From: Ochrobactrum sp. RH2CCR150
Lineage (GTDB): Bacteria > Pseudomonadota > Alphaproteobacteria > Rhizobiales > Rhizobiaceae
Length of the DNA: 64,000 nt
Assembly (NCBI GenBank): GCA_014138095.1
Contig: JACGXE010000002.1
Coordinates: forward strand, 434,001 to 498,000
Reading direction: 5' to 3'
This document shows, piece by piece, positions 25,435 to 34,559 of the stretch (positions within the stretch are counted from its first letter, which is position 1; each line of letters starts with the position of its first letter). The position numbers and the translations under genes were made by a program. The notes below the pieces were generated by a model. That model was not told where the DNA came from. It did not search any database and worked only from the letters and a program-made list of their open reading frames with translations.

Positions 25435-26265
25435 ATGGCTACGACCTATTCTCTTCCGGATTTATCCGGCATTCTCCCCGCGCGCAAAATAAAGGTAGGA
25501 AAAGCTGGCTTCGCCGATCGCTGGCGCATGCTTTTTCTGGCGCTTATTTTCCCCGTCATTTCGTTCGTCGTGGCCTGGGCCTGGGGTCCGGGCCTCTATG
25601 CGGATTATCAGATCAAGCAGGATCCGGTGGTGATCGAAGATGCGACCATTTTCGACGGCAATTGCCGGACCAAGAAGATGATCACCGACTGCAAGGCCAA
25701 CATCTCCTATGAGTATGAAGGCGAACGCCTGATCAAGTCCGTCGATTTCTCTTTCGTCAGCTTTTCAAGCGGCGATTATGAAACCGACGTCGTGATGCAG
25801 AAATCGCATCCTGAAAATGTAACGCTGTCGCTGGCTCTCGATGAGTTCTGGAACCGCCTGACGGTGGGCGTCGTCCTGCTTGGCATCATGCTTGGCTGTT
25901 CTGTCCTGTTCATCAAGCGTTTTCTCAACATTTCGAAGACGGTCGGCGCCGCGAAAAGCAAAGCGGAATTGCAGCTCTACTGGGCGAAAATTCTTTCGCG
26001 CAAGGACAGCATGGGCAAGTCGCGCATCGGTTACAGCCCGCTGACCGGTGTGAAAAAGCCGCCGCATATCGTGACCGTTTTCGGCAAAAAGGAAGCGCCT
26101 TTCTTCCACTATGACGAAAAGAGCGACGAGACATTCGGCGTTGTCGCTGCGCATCCGGATGGCACACTGCCGATCCTTCTCGATGAGCAGCTTGAACGCC
26201 TCGAACTGACGCCTGAAGAACGGGCAAAGGCGGGAAACGCGCTGGGCAATCTGGCGACTGCATAA
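25435..26265 (+). CDS. Two-span membrane protein of unknown function
   Basis: 276 residues. Hydrophobic spans lie near 31-52 (LFLALIFPVISFVVAWAW) and 140-162 (VGVVLLGIMLGCSVLFI). Between them is a periplasmic region of about 85 residues with two cysteines (GNCRTKKMITDCKANI) that may form a disulfide. After the second span is a cytoplasmic tail of about 110 residues. No family is recognised. It follows GTAAC-type palindromes and precedes a strong terminator, so it is probably a single-gene unit. Confidence 0.75.
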   Translation: MATTYSLPDLSGILPARKIKVGKAGFADRWRMLFLALIFPVISFVVAWAWGPGLYADYQIKQDPVVIEDATIFDGNCRTKKMITDCKANISYEYEGERLIKSVDFSFVSFSSGDYETDVVMQKSHPENVTLSLALDEFWNRLTVGVVLLGIMLGCSVLFIKRFLNISKTVGAAKSKAELQLYWAKILSRKDSMGKSRIGYSPLTGVKKPPHIVTVFGKKEAPFFHYDEKSDETFGVVAAHPDGTLPILLDEQLERLELTPEERAKAGNALGNLATA

Positions 26266-26272
26266 CAACAAA

Positions 26273-26300
26273 AAGCGCCGCCTGAAAACTGGCGGCGCTT
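26273..26300. terminator. Bidirectional terminator
   Basis: AAAGCGCCGCC, an 8-nt loop and GGCGGCGCTT form a stem with A- and T-rich flanks, between the rightward membrane protein and the leftward TetR gene. It can end both. Confidence 0.85.
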
Positions 26301-26328
26301 AGCTATTCAAGTATAGACGCGGCAGGCT

Positions 26329-27021
26329 TCAGTCGGCTAAGCCGCAAGCGCGTAGAAACAGCGTCGAGACTTCTTTTTCGATGCGCTCGAAATCCAGCGG
26401 GTCGTCCTTGCCGACTTCCATCATGCTGCGCACCTGCGTTTCAAAATCGGCATAATGCTGCGTCACCGCCCAGATATGCATCTGGAACAGCAGCGGATCG
26501 ACCGGTTTGATACGGCCGGTATCCACCCATGACTGGATCAGTTTGACTGCGCGATGGGTGGCGGTGACATGCTTGTTCCAGTGGCGGCTAAGATAGGGCG
26601 CACCATTGGCTATTTCGGTGGTGAAAAGCCGCGACGCTTTAGGGTTCTTCTGGCTGTAGTCGAGTTTCGCCCGGATATACTGGCGGATCACCTTGGCCGG
26701 ATCGTCTTCCGCACTGGCATCGAGGAAGATATCCTCCCACTCATCGAGGATGAAGACGATAATGTCCTCGTAGAGTTCTTCCTTGCTGGAAATATAATAA
26801 TGCAGCTGCGGCTTGGTCAGGCCGGCGCGTTGCGCAATGCCTTGGGTCGATGCGCCAACCAAACCTTTTTCCGCAAATTCATCGATAGCAGCGGTGCGGA
26901 TCGCGCCGAGAATGCGCCGCCGGCGGTCGAGAACCTTGTCCCGCCCGGTCGGCTCGATGTCATCATTCTCGTCGTCGATCGTCATGTCTTTAACCGTGGT
27001 GGCAGGGAAGCCGCCAGACAT
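26329..27021 (-). CDS. TetR-family regulator of the RutR type
   Basis: 230 residues. HTH near 35-75 (AAIDEFAEKGLVGASTQGIA, AGLTKPQLHYYISSKEELY). The C-terminal domain matches E. coli RutR in its family-specific positions: YIRAKLDYSQKNPKASRLF, EIANGAPYL, and IWAVTQHYADFETQV. RutR binds uracil and related pyrimidines. A good match to the RutR operator consensus lies upstream of the first gene of this operon (33188-33203). The regulator is the last gene of the operon. The start is uncertain: an internal ATG at 26985 is also possible and neither has a clear ribosome site. Confidence 0.88.
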   Translation of the reverse strand: MSGGFPATTVKDMTIDDENDDIEPTGRDKVLDRRRRILGAIRTAAIDEFAEKGLVGASTQGIAQRAGLTKPQLHYYISSKEELYEDIIVFILDEWEDIFLDASAEDDPAKVIRQYIRAKLDYSQKNPKASRLFTTEIANGAPYLSRHWNKHVTATHRAVKLIQSWVDTGRIKPVDPLLFQMHIWAVTQHYADFETQVRSMMEVGKDDPLDFERIEKEVSTLFLRACGLAD

Positions 27022-27060
27022 TTCAGAAATGCGGGCAACTTTCCGTTTTCGTGGGGAGCC

Positions 27061-28071
27061 TTACTGGCCCAGCTGCTTCTTGATGTCGAGGCCTGCGCCC
27101 TTGTTGACGAAGGCGTCGGTTGCAACCTTGCTCATGTCGAGTTCTTCACCACTGACGATGCCGGACTTGCGCGCCAGCTCGTAGAACGACTTGACGCGGC
27201 TCATGTCGATTGCGCCAATGCCCTTGGTGAGAGCGTCGCCGCTATCGATGAGTTGCAGTTCCTTGAGATTGGCCAATTCTGCGTCGAGCGTTTCCTTGCT
27301 CATATCCGCATTGTCCTTGAGGATCATCTCATAGGCCTTGCTGTGATCGCCATACATGAAGTTGACCCAGCCTTCGATGGAAGCCGTCACGAAACGCTGT
27401 ACGAGGTCGGGATTCTTGTCGACCAGATCCTGACGCGTTTCGATGGTGTTCGCATAGGTGTTGTAGCCCTCGTCGGCGAGCAGGAACGTCTTGACCTTTG
27501 CGCCTTCCTTGGCCGCATAAAGCGGTTCGGCGGTGGCATAGGCCTGCTGCACGGTCTTCTTGTCGCCGAGGAACTGGGCGAGGCTATAACCATAAGGGCG
27601 AAGCTGTTCGTCCTTGAAGCCGAACTCCTTCACCAGCCAGGGCCAGAACGAGAACTGGCCGTCCTTGGAAATCAGGATCGTCGGTGCGTTCACCAGATCC
27701 TTGAAGTCCTTATATTCGCCGTCATGCGCCATCAGGGCCTGCGGGTCCTTCTGGTAGAAGGCAGCCACAACTGTGGTCGGAACGCCATTGGCGACATTGT
27801 TGAAGGACAGAAGCAGGTTGCCGGTGAGCAGGAAGTCGAGGCGGCCTGCGGCCAGCATCGGACGGTTGTTGACCTGCGGTCCGCCCATCTCGATCTTCAC
27901 ATCGAGGCCGTATTTTTCATAAGTGCCATCGGCGAGCGCCTGATAGAAACCGCCGTGACCGGCCTGCGCCAGCCAGTTGGTGCCGAGCGTCACCTTGTCG
28001 AGCGCAAAGGCCATCTGTGCGGAAAGGCCAAGCGAGAAAGCGGCGACTGCCGCAAAGAGTGCTTTTTTCAT
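27061..28071 (-). CDS. ABC transporter substrate-binding protein (NitT/TauT/ThiY-like)
   Basis: 336 residues with a Sec signal peptide (MKKALFAAVAAFSLGLSAQM, cleavage near AFA). The mature part has the NMT1/THI5-like pattern: VTLGTNWLAQAGHGGFYQAL, GTYEKYGLDVKIEMGGPQV and RLDFLLTGNLLLSFN. Such proteins bind small organic nitrogen or sulfur compounds, including pyrimidines. It serves the permease and ATPase encoded upstream in the same operon. Placement after two enzyme genes is unusual for a binding protein. Confidence 0.88.
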   Translation of the reverse strand: MKKALFAAVAAFSLGLSAQMAFALDKVTLGTNWLAQAGHGGFYQALADGTYEKYGLDVKIEMGGPQVNNRPMLAAGRLDFLLTGNLLLSFNNVANGVPTTVVAAFYQKDPQALMAHDGEYKDFKDLVNAPTILISKDGQFSFWPWLVKEFGFKDEQLRPYGYSLAQFLGDKKTVQQAYATAEPLYAAKEGAKVKTFLLADEGYNTYANTIETRQDLVDKNPDLVQRFVTASIEGWVNFMYGDHSKAYEMILKDNADMSKETLDAELANLKELQLIDSGDALTKGIGAIDMSRVKSFYELARKSGIVSGEELDMSKVATDAFVNKGAGLDIKKQLGQ

Positions 28072-28090
28072 TGTTGTCGTTCCCCTGTTA

Positions 28091-29470
28091 TCAGTTCGAA
28101 AGTGCCATGTCGGCGGTCCAGCCGCGCGTTTTGCCGGGATTGAGCAGACCGTAAGGATCGGCCAGTTTCTTGAATTCGATTTGCACGCCGTCGATCTCCT
28201 TCATGCCGCCATCCTCGATGGTATAGGCATGGGGATCGTAGATGTCGCAACCGTCGACCTGTTCAAGCTCGCCGATGAGGCTGTACATCGCGTCGCGGGT
28301 TTCGAAGCGCACCAGCGGCAAGCCGAAAATCTGCACTTCGCCTTCAAGGCGCGCCATTTCATGGTGCATATATTGCGTGTCGCCATAACGTTCGATCTGG
28401 CGATTGACCAATGCCGGGTCGAAGGGGCGCGGATAGGCAACCTGAAGATAGGTCCAGCCCGGTTCCGCCTTCAGGGCCTGAAGCGTGGTGTGGTTCCATC
28501 CGCATTCATAGGCAGGCTGAAGGCCAGCCTTGTGCAACTCGTCCAGCGTCATGGAGAACGATACCCGACCGTTGAATTCGGTCGCGAGTTCTGCGAAGCG
28601 CTCGCGCTCCTCCGGCGCAATCATGGCGAAAACGGCATCCTTGTCGGATGGGAACAGATCGCCGAACTTGGTGTAGAAGCGCGCAAAGCGCCGATCCACG
28701 GTGGTCAGCAGATAGCAATCCAGATTTTCTTCCAGCGCCTTGAGGCAGAAGTTCAGCGTTGCTTCATAGCTGTCGAAGAGCGCAGCGGTATGGATCCAGT
28801 CGGTCGCCTTGGTCAGCCCGATTTCCAGCTCCAGAATGATGCCATTGGTGCCATAGGCGTGCTGAACCTTGTGGATGTCGCGGCCTGTCAGCTCGATGAT
28901 TTTCGGTTCCGGCTCGACAGTCAGGACCTTGACCGAATAGACATTGCCGTCATCGCGCAACATGCCGTGGCGCAGCGAGCCGATGCCGCCCGAACCGCCG
29001 GAGAAGAAGCCGCCAATGGTGGCGATGCGGCGGGTGGACGGATACATCAGCAGTTCCTGTCCGGTTTCGCGCACGGCATCGTCAAGACGCGAAATGCGTG
29101 CGCCGCCTTCAACGCGCACTTTGCCCGGCTCAATGGCGATGATGCGGTCGATCTTGGTCATGTCGAGAATGACGCCACCTTCAAGGGGCACGCACTGGCC
29201 ATAATTGCCGGTGCCGCCGCCGCGAACCGTGATCGGAATACGCAGTTTCGCGGCTGCTGCCGCCACGCGGCGCACTTCGTCCTGATCCTTCGGAATAACG
29301 ACGAGGTCACCGACATAATGGCCGATATCTTCGGTCAGGATCGGGCTGTACCAGAAGTAATCGCGGGAGCGCAGCTCGACTTGCTTGGGGTCGTCATAGA
29401 TGCGGATGCCGTCGATTTCGGCGCGGAATGCGGCCCAGTCATAGATGCGCTGCGGGGCGACAGAATTCAT
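28091..29470 (-). CDS. FAD-binding oxidase/dehydrogenase (PCMH-type, GlcD-like)
   Basis: 459 residues from the ATG at 29470 (GGGAGAA upstream); a longer frame extends into the preceding gene but overlaps it needlessly. FAD-binding segment: VVIPKDQDEVRRVAAAAAKL, ITVRGGGTGNYGQCVPLEGG, GGARISRLDDAV, IATIGGFFSGGSGGIGSLR, and C-terminal LLNPGKTRGW. It should oxidise a hydroxyl or amine group on a small molecule. The start overlaps the stop of the deaminase-like gene by 4 bp, so the two steps are coupled. Substrate unknown. Confidence 0.87.
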   Translation of the reverse strand: MNSVAPQRIYDWAAFRAEIDGIRIYDDPKQVELRSRDYFWYSPILTEDIGHYVGDLVVIPKDQDEVRRVAAAAAKLRIPITVRGGGTGNYGQCVPLEGGVILDMTKIDRIIAIEPGKVRVEGGARISRLDDAVRETGQELLMYPSTRRIATIGGFFSGGSGGIGSLRHGMLRDDGNVYSVKVLTVEPEPKIIELTGRDIHKVQHAYGTNGIILELEIGLTKATDWIHTAALFDSYEATLNFCLKALEENLDCYLLTTVDRRFARFYTKFGDLFPSDKDAVFAMIAPEERERFAELATEFNGRVSFSMTLDELHKAGLQPAYECGWNHTTLQALKAEPGWTYLQVAYPRPFDPALVNRQIERYGDTQYMHHEMARLEGEVQIFGLPLVRFETRDAMYSLIGELEQVDGCDIYDPHAYTIEDGGMKEIDGVQIEFKKLADPYGLLNPGKTRGWTADMALSN

Positions 29471-30663
29471 GGGTTTCTCCCGTAAACATGGTCCGAGACA
29501 ATGCCGTCGCGCCAGATACGGCGGAGGGCTTGGGGACGGCTGATGAGATCGTTGAGGTCTTCGGCGTCGTGCCAGATGAAATTGGCGGCACCACCTGCTG
29601 ACAGCGCCTGCACGCGCTCGCTCTGGATCAGGCGGGCGGGCAGGGTGGTGATGCTGTCGAGCCATTCTTCCGGCTCCAGATGGCAGACAGGCGCTGCAAG
29701 GCGCAGGATCGCAAGCGGATCATAGTCGCCATAAGGGTAGAAGGCATCGCGCACATTGTCGGAGCCAAGCATGGCTTCAACACCCGCCAGACGCGCTTCT
29801 TTCAGCGGCGCTACACCACGAAGGCGCGGCGATTTTCCGCCGATCCGGTCTTGCAGATAGAGATTGGTGGTGGGCAGCGAGACAAGCGCGACGCCCGCTT
29901 GCGCGGCGGCATCGAGAATACGCGTCAGTTCTTCCACCGTTCGCAGCGAAAGCGAGCAGGCATGGCCACACAGCACGCGGCCCGCCATGCGATGGCGACG
30001 GGCGGCGTCCACGATCAGTGAAAAGCCGTCGGCTTCAACATCCAGCCCTTCATCGACATGAAAGTCGAGATCGAGATCGTTTTCGACAGCGAGACGGAAC
30101 ATTTCCTCGATCTTGGCGGCAAGATCGGCATTGCGATAGAAGAACGCGCCCAGCACGCCGCCATCGGCTTTCACCCGGGCCGCGATATCGCGCCCGGCTT
30201 CCAGCACCAGATCGCCATGCACGAGGGCCGCGAGTTGAAGGTCGATGCGGTCTTTCCATTCGTGACGCAGTTCGTTGAGAACCGGCCATGCGGTCGGAAC
30301 TTCCGGGCTGGTCCAGTCGACATGGCTGCGAATAGCGCCGACGCCTTGCGCGAAAGCCGCCTCAAGGCCGCGTGTGGCGCGGGCGCGGATATCATCGGCA
30401 TGCCAGTTCTGGCGGTCGGTATTCATCAGGTCTATGGCGTCGAACAGGCATTCGACCTTGGTGTCGCCGTTCTGCGCGATGCGCTGGATCGTGAATGTCT
30501 TGTCGAGATGCACATGTACATCGGCCAAAAGCGGCGTCACACACCCGCCGCCGGTTACCTGCGACGGCGTGATCGCGGCAATGCGGCCATGCTCGACATG
30601 CAGGTCATATCGGCCCGGGCGGCCTGCGATGGCAACGCCTTGTAGCGTGTCAGCGGGCTTCAT
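29467..30663 (-). CDS. Amidohydrolase of the cytosine deaminase-like group
   Basis: 398 residues from the ATG at 30663, one base after the permease stop. Metal-binding pattern of cytosine deaminase-like amidohydrolases: ADVHVHLDKTF, SHVDWTSP, LDFHVDEGLDV, CGHACSLS and GSDNVRDAFYPYGDYDP. Related enzymes deaminate cytosine, creatinine or other cyclic amidines, or open N-heterocycles. In this operon it is joined to a creatininase-family hydrolase and an FAD oxidase, which suggests degradation of a nitrogen heterocycle. The specific substrate cannot be read from the sequence. Confidence 0.88.
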   Translation of the reverse strand: MKPADTLQGVAIAGRPGRYDLHVEHGRIAAITPSQVTGGGCVTPLLADVHVHLDKTFTIQRIAQNGDTKVECLFDAIDLMNTDRQNWHADDIRARATRGLEAAFAQGVGAIRSHVDWTSPEVPTAWPVLNELRHEWKDRIDLQLAALVHGDLVLEAGRDIAARVKADGGVLGAFFYRNADLAAKIEEMFRLAVENDLDLDFHVDEGLDVEADGFSLIVDAARRHRMAGRVLCGHACSLSLRTVEELTRILDAAAQAGVALVSLPTTNLYLQDRIGGKSPRLRGVAPLKEARLAGVEAMLGSDNVRDAFYPYGDYDPLAILRLAAPVCHLEPEEWLDSITTLPARLIQSERVQALSAGGAANFIWHDAEDLNDLISRPQALRRIWRDGIVSDHVYGRNP

Positions 30664-30664
30664 C

Positions 30665-31507
30665 TTAGCGATCTCTGCGGATTTCGCTTTCGTGCCAGCG
30701 TCCAAGGACAAGGCGCGACAGCCAGCTGGTGATCAGGAAGATCACGATGCCGAGCAGCGAAACAAGGAAGAGCGCTGCAAACATGCGCGGGATTTCATTG
30801 CGGAAGCTTGATTCAAGAATACGCGATGCAAGGCCGGTGCTCTGTCCTGCGGTGCCCGCGACGAATTCAGCCACCACAGCGCCGATCAGCGACAGGCCGC
30901 CAGCGATTTTCAGGGCCGCCATGAAATACGGCAGAGCGCTTGGAGCCAGCAGATAGCGCAGGCGCTGCCACGGCGAGGCACGATAGAGCTTGAACAGATC
31001 GCGCAGATTGTGGTCGGCGCTGCGAAGCCCGATCACTGTATTGGACAGGATCGGAAAGAAAGCGACAATCCACGCGCAGATGAGCAGCGCCGAGAAAGTA
31101 TCGCGTACATAGATCAGGATAAGCGGTGCAATGGCGATTACCGGCGTCACCTGAAGGATGACGGCAAAGGGGAAGAATGCCATTTCAATCGGTCGCGACA
31201 GCGCAAACACCATGCCCAGCAAAACGCCGCCAATAATGGCGCAGGCCAGCGAGATCAGCGTCAGCTTGACGGTGAACCACATGGACGCCATGAGTGACGG
31301 ACCGTCCTTGAAAAGCGTTTCGGCAATCAGCGACGGGGCCGGGATCAGGTAATGCGGCACTTCATAGAAGCGCACCAGACCTTCCCAGATGCCGAGCGCG
31401 ATGATGATCGCCAGCGTCGGCATGAGAATGCGCAGGGTGCGCTCGCGCCGGGCGAGACGATCCTGTTCGGAATTGAGGACTGGCAGTTCGTTTTGCATCT
31501 GGTTCAT
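30665..31507 (-). CDS. ABC transporter permease (NitT/TauT type)
   Basis: 280 residues with six or so spans. Features of BPD_transp_1: LIPAPSLIAETLFKDGP, ALIICAWIV-like core, and the cytoplasmic EAA-like loop LFKLYRASPWQRLRYLLAPS. C-terminal IVIFLITSWLSRLVLGRW is typical of SsuC/TauC proteins. Partners the ATPase 10 bp upstream and the binding protein further down the operon. Confidence 0.9.
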   Translation of the reverse strand: MNQMQNELPVLNSEQDRLARRERTLRILMPTLAIIIALGIWEGLVRFYEVPHYLIPAPSLIAETLFKDGPSLMASMWFTVKLTLISLACAIIGGVLLGMVFALSRPIEMAFFPFAVILQVTPVIAIAPLILIYVRDTFSALLICAWIVAFFPILSNTVIGLRSADHNLRDLFKLYRASPWQRLRYLLAPSALPYFMAALKIAGGLSLIGAVVAEFVAGTAGQSTGLASRILESSFRNEIPRMFAALFLVSLLGIVIFLITSWLSRLVLGRWHESEIRRDR

Positions 31508-31517
31508 CTTCTCGCCC

Positions 31518-32327
31518 TCAATGGTCTATATCTTCAGAGGAAAGCGTCGCGGTCAGCGTATCGGAAACCTTGGCGCAATATTTCGCGTAAGAATCCGTGG
31601 TGCGGTAGTTTTCGGCCCGCGGATAAGTGCCGATGATCGGAATGTCGGCCACGACACGGCCCGGACGCGCCGCCATCACGATCACGCGGTTGGAGAGATA
31701 GACCGACTCGTAAACGCTGTGGGTCACGAAGATCACAGTCAGCCCGTGCTCCTGCCAAAGGCGCAGCACATCATTATTGAGCTTGAAGCGTGTCATCTCG
31801 TCGAGCGCTGCAAAAGGCTCATCCATCAAAAGCAGGCGCGGACGCGTCACCAGCGCACGCGCAATGGAAACACGCATTTTCATGCCGCCCGAAAGTTCAC
31901 GCGGAAAAGCATTGGCAAAGCGAGACAGGCCAACCTGCATCAGCACTTCTTCAATGCGAGGCTTGGCTTCCTTGCGCGAAACACCGGAAAGCCGCAGCGG
32001 CAGATAGACATTGTCGTAGACGCTGGCCCAAGGCATCAGCGTCGGCTCCTGAAACACGAAGCCGATGTCCTGCGCACCGGAAGAACCCTTGCCGGGAGCA
32101 TGGCCATTGACGCGAATTTCGCCAGCCGAAACCGATTCCAGTCCGGCGATCATGCGCAGAGCCGTGCTCTTGCCGCAGCCCGAAGGCCCAAGAAAGCTGA
32201 CGAACTGGCCTTGCTCGATCTTGAGCGACATGTCGTTCACGGCCATGACGCCGGTGCCGTACTGCTTGTAGACGCCGTTGATGTCGATCAGGGGTGACTG
32301 GTTTTGCGAGTTGGAGGCCACGCTCAT
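31518..32327 (-). CDS. ABC transporter ATP-binding protein (NitT/TauT type)
   Basis: 269 residues. Walker A GPSGCGKST, Q-loop FVFQEPTLMPW, signature LSGGMKMRVSIARAL, Walker B LLLMDEPFAALDEMT and switch His VTHSVYESVY. SsuB/TauB branch. Ribosome site AAGGA upstream of the ATG. Second gene of the leftward operon, 5 bp after the creatininase-family gene. Confidence 0.93.
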   Translation of the reverse strand: MSVASNSQNQSPLIDINGVYKQYGTGVMAVNDMSLKIEQGQFVSFLGPSGCGKSTALRMIAGLESVSAGEIRVNGHAPGKGSSGAQDIGFVFQEPTLMPWASVYDNVYLPLRLSGVSRKEAKPRIEEVLMQVGLSRFANAFPRELSGGMKMRVSIARALVTRPRLLLMDEPFAALDEMTRFKLNNDVLRLWQEHGLTVIFVTHSVYESVYLSNRVIVMAARPGRVVADIPIIGTYPRAENYRTTDSYAKYCAKVSDTLTATLSSEDIDH

Positions 32328-32332
32328 CGTCC

Positions 32333-33133
32333 TTACCAGGCAGGTTGGTTATTGAGCCAGGAGAGCGGCGCGCGCTCAATCTCGCCCAGCGCTTCAATTA
32401 GCCGGTCAGCTGCGAAATCGATGGTCTTGCGGCCCTTTTCAGCGGTTGCAATCGATGCATTGCCGGCTGCGCCATAGGCATTGATGTCCTGCATCTGCCA
32501 TGCGGGCTTTGCGCCGCCGCCGAGGCTGATATGCTTGTATTCGTCAGCGAAAACTTCGGTCAGCGTACGGAAATCCTGCGCCTTTTCCATCACGACCAGA
32601 TCGGGATGCATTTCCAGCATGACCGATGTTTCCATGTCGCCAGCATGAATGCCGTGCTTGAGATCGTGCTCGCTGTAAACGCCATCGGGCATGCCAAGGC
32701 CGAACCAGTTGAGGCAGAACACCATCATATTGTGCTGCACGCGCAATTCACGGGCGACAATGTCCATCACCGGAATATTGCCGCCATGGCTGTTGAACAG
32801 CACCATCTTGCGCACGCCGCTTGCCGCCACGCATGCGCCGATCTCGCACCACATGCGGATGACGGTCTCGACTGAAAAGGTCAAAGTGCCGGGATAGCGC
32901 TTGTGTTCATTGCTCTTGGCAATGGCCTGTGTCGGCAGGAACAGAACATTGCTTGTATCGGGCAAGCGCTTGATCAGTTCCGCCACCATGCCGTCGGCGA
33001 CGGCTGCGTCCACACACATCGGCAGATGTGGTCCGTGCTGCTCGATTGCGCCAACGGGCAACACCGCCACGAGCTTGTCGCGCTCGAGACGCGAAAACGC
33101 CTCGCTCGTGTAATCGGACCAATATCGTTTCAA
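32333..33133 (-). CDS. Creatininase-family amidohydrolase
   Basis: 266 residues. Metal and catalytic motifs: VLPVGAIEQHGPHLPMCVD (Glu, His, Asp), LFNSHGGNIPV and VMLEMHPDLV. The family opens cyclic amides or removes formyl groups (creatininase, FAPy deformylase). The start codon is TTG at 33133, with GGAG 7 bp upstream; no in-frame ATG precedes the catalytic motifs. First gene of the operon that holds the transporter, deaminase-like and oxidase genes, and lies directly behind the RutR-type palindrome. Confidence 0.87.
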   Translation of the reverse strand: MKRYWSDYTSEAFSRLERDKLVAVLPVGAIEQHGPHLPMCVDAAVADGMVAELIKRLPDTSNVLFLPTQAIAKSNEHKRYPGTLTFSVETVIRMWCEIGACVAASGVRKMVLFNSHGGNIPVMDIVARELRVQHNMMVFCLNWFGLGMPDGVYSEHDLKHGIHAGDMETSVMLEMHPDLVVMEKAQDFRTLTEVFADEYKHISLGGGAKPAWQMQDINAYGAAGNASIATAEKGRKTIDFAADRLIEALGEIERAPLSWLNNQPAW

Positions 33134-33187
33134 GGCGGCGCTCCAAGTTTGTTCTGGCGTATTGAAGCAGGAACCTTACTAAACAAT

Positions 33188-33203
33188 CTGACCGATTGGT
33201 CAA
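33188..33203. promoter_or_regulatory. RutR-type operator
   Basis: CTGACCGATTGGTCAA fits the published E. coli RutR consensus TTGACCA-N2-TGGTCAA at 12 of 14 specified positions. It is 55 bp upstream of the TTG start of the creatininase-family operon and 113 bp upstream of the divergent flavoprotein gene, so it can control either. The operon's last gene is a RutR-like regulator. Confidence 0.75.
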
Positions 33204-33316
33204 ACTAAATGTTTAAAAATCGCGGGCGGCGTGCAATTAAGATGTGAATCCGTGGTAGATGCGCCACGCGACAGACCAGCACATGACTATGATGCGCGGA
33301 AATTTCCGGAGGTCCT

Positions 33317-34549
33317 ATGGACGAGAGATGCATTATTATAGGCGCGGGCCATGCGGGCTCGCAGGCCGCGATCAGCCTTCGTCAGGAAGGTTATGCCGGA
33401 GAAATCGTCCTCATCAACGATGAGGCGGATATTCCCTATCATAAGCCGCCGCTTTCCAAATCCTATCTCAAAGCGCCGGAACATGGCGGGCTGGTGCTGC
33501 GTCCGGAAAGCGCCTATCGCGACAATAATATCGAGATGCTGTTCGGGTATCGGGTCGAGGGCGTATCGCTGAATGAGCGCACGGTGACCCTTGATGACGG
33601 TCGTGTGCTGAACTGGTCCGATCTGGTCTTTGCAACGGGCGCCCGCGCGCGCATTCCCGATATGCCGGGCATCGATCTCGACGGCGTGGTCACACTGCGT
33701 CGCATGGAAGATGCGCGCCGTATTGCTGATCTGATGCCGACGATCAGCAATGTCGTGATCATCGGTGGCGGATTTATCGGGCTTGAAATGGCGCATAGCG
33801 CGCTGGCGCTCGGCAAAAACACCGTGTTGATCGAAGCCGCTCCGCGTGTTCTTGGTCGCTCGGTCGCGACGCAAATCTCCGCACATGTCGAAACGCGCAG
33901 CCGCGCCGCCGGTATCACGCTGCATGTTGGGCTTGGTGTGATGGCAATTGAGGGCGCAAACGGCCGTGTAACGGGCGTGAAGGCCAGCAATGGAACCGTG
34001 TTCCCGGCGGATATTGTGGTGATCGGCACCGGCGCGCTGCCAAATGTGGAGCTTGCTGCTGCCGCGGGTCTTATCATCGACAACGGCATCGTCGTTGACG
34101 ACCATATGCGCACCTCAGTGGATCATGTTTACGCCATCGGCGATTGCGTGAGCTATGATCATTTTCACGCTGGTCGTCGTGTGCGGCTGGAATCGGTGCA
34201 GAACGCGACCGATCAGGCCAAACATGTGGCCCGCAGCATTGTGGGTCGTGCCACGCCGTTCCGCGAAGTGGCGTGGTTCTGGTCCGATCAGGGCGATATG
34301 AAGCTCCAGACGGCAGGCCTGTCGTTTGAAGCCGACCGTCATATTCTTTCGGGCAATCCCGATGATAATGCCTTTTCGGTCTTCCATTTTGCCGGTGACA
34401 GGCTGGTTGCGGTCGATTCCATCAATCGTCCGGCCGATCACATGATTGCGCGGCGTATGCTGGCTGCCGGTATCAACCCCACGGAAGCCGATATTGCAGC
34501 GGGTGCGCCGCGTTTGAAGGAACTTCTGGCCAGCGCCCCGAAATCATAA
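33317..34549 (+). CDS. FAD-dependent NAD(P)H:ferredoxin/rubredoxin reductase-like protein
   Basis: 410 residues. Pyr_redox fold: N-terminal FAD motif CIIIGAGHAGSQAAISLRQE, KPPLSKSYLK, second dinucleotide motif VVIIGGGFIGLEMAHSALAL, and FAD motif VYAIGDCVSYDH. The C-terminal reductase domain (EVAWFWSDQGDMKLQ) is that of BphA4/ferredoxin-reductase proteins that feed Rieske oxygenases or P450s. No oxygenase or ferredoxin gene is next to it. It is divergent from the creatininase-family operon and followed 10 bp later by a RidA gene. Confidence 0.9.
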   Translation: MDERCIIIGAGHAGSQAAISLRQEGYAGEIVLINDEADIPYHKPPLSKSYLKAPEHGGLVLRPESAYRDNNIEMLFGYRVEGVSLNERTVTLDDGRVLNWSDLVFATGARARIPDMPGIDLDGVVTLRRMEDARRIADLMPTISNVVIIGGGFIGLEMAHSALALGKNTVLIEAAPRVLGRSVATQISAHVETRSRAAGITLHVGLGVMAIEGANGRVTGVKASNGTVFPADIVVIGTGALPNVELAAAAGLIIDNGIVVDDHMRTSVDHVYAIGDCVSYDHFHAGRRVRLESVQNATDQAKHVARSIVGRATPFREVAWFWSDQGDMKLQTAGLSFEADRHILSGNPDDNAFSVFHFAGDRLVAVDSINRPADHMIARRMLAAGINPTEADIAAGAPRLKELLASAPKS

Positions 34550-34559
34550 GGAATATTCG

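Noticed and set aside
26554..29485. Long plus-strand frames (529 and 502 codons) opposite the TetR, binding-protein and FAD-oxidase genes
   Set aside because: Antisense to genes with clear motifs; typical of GC-rich codon bias.
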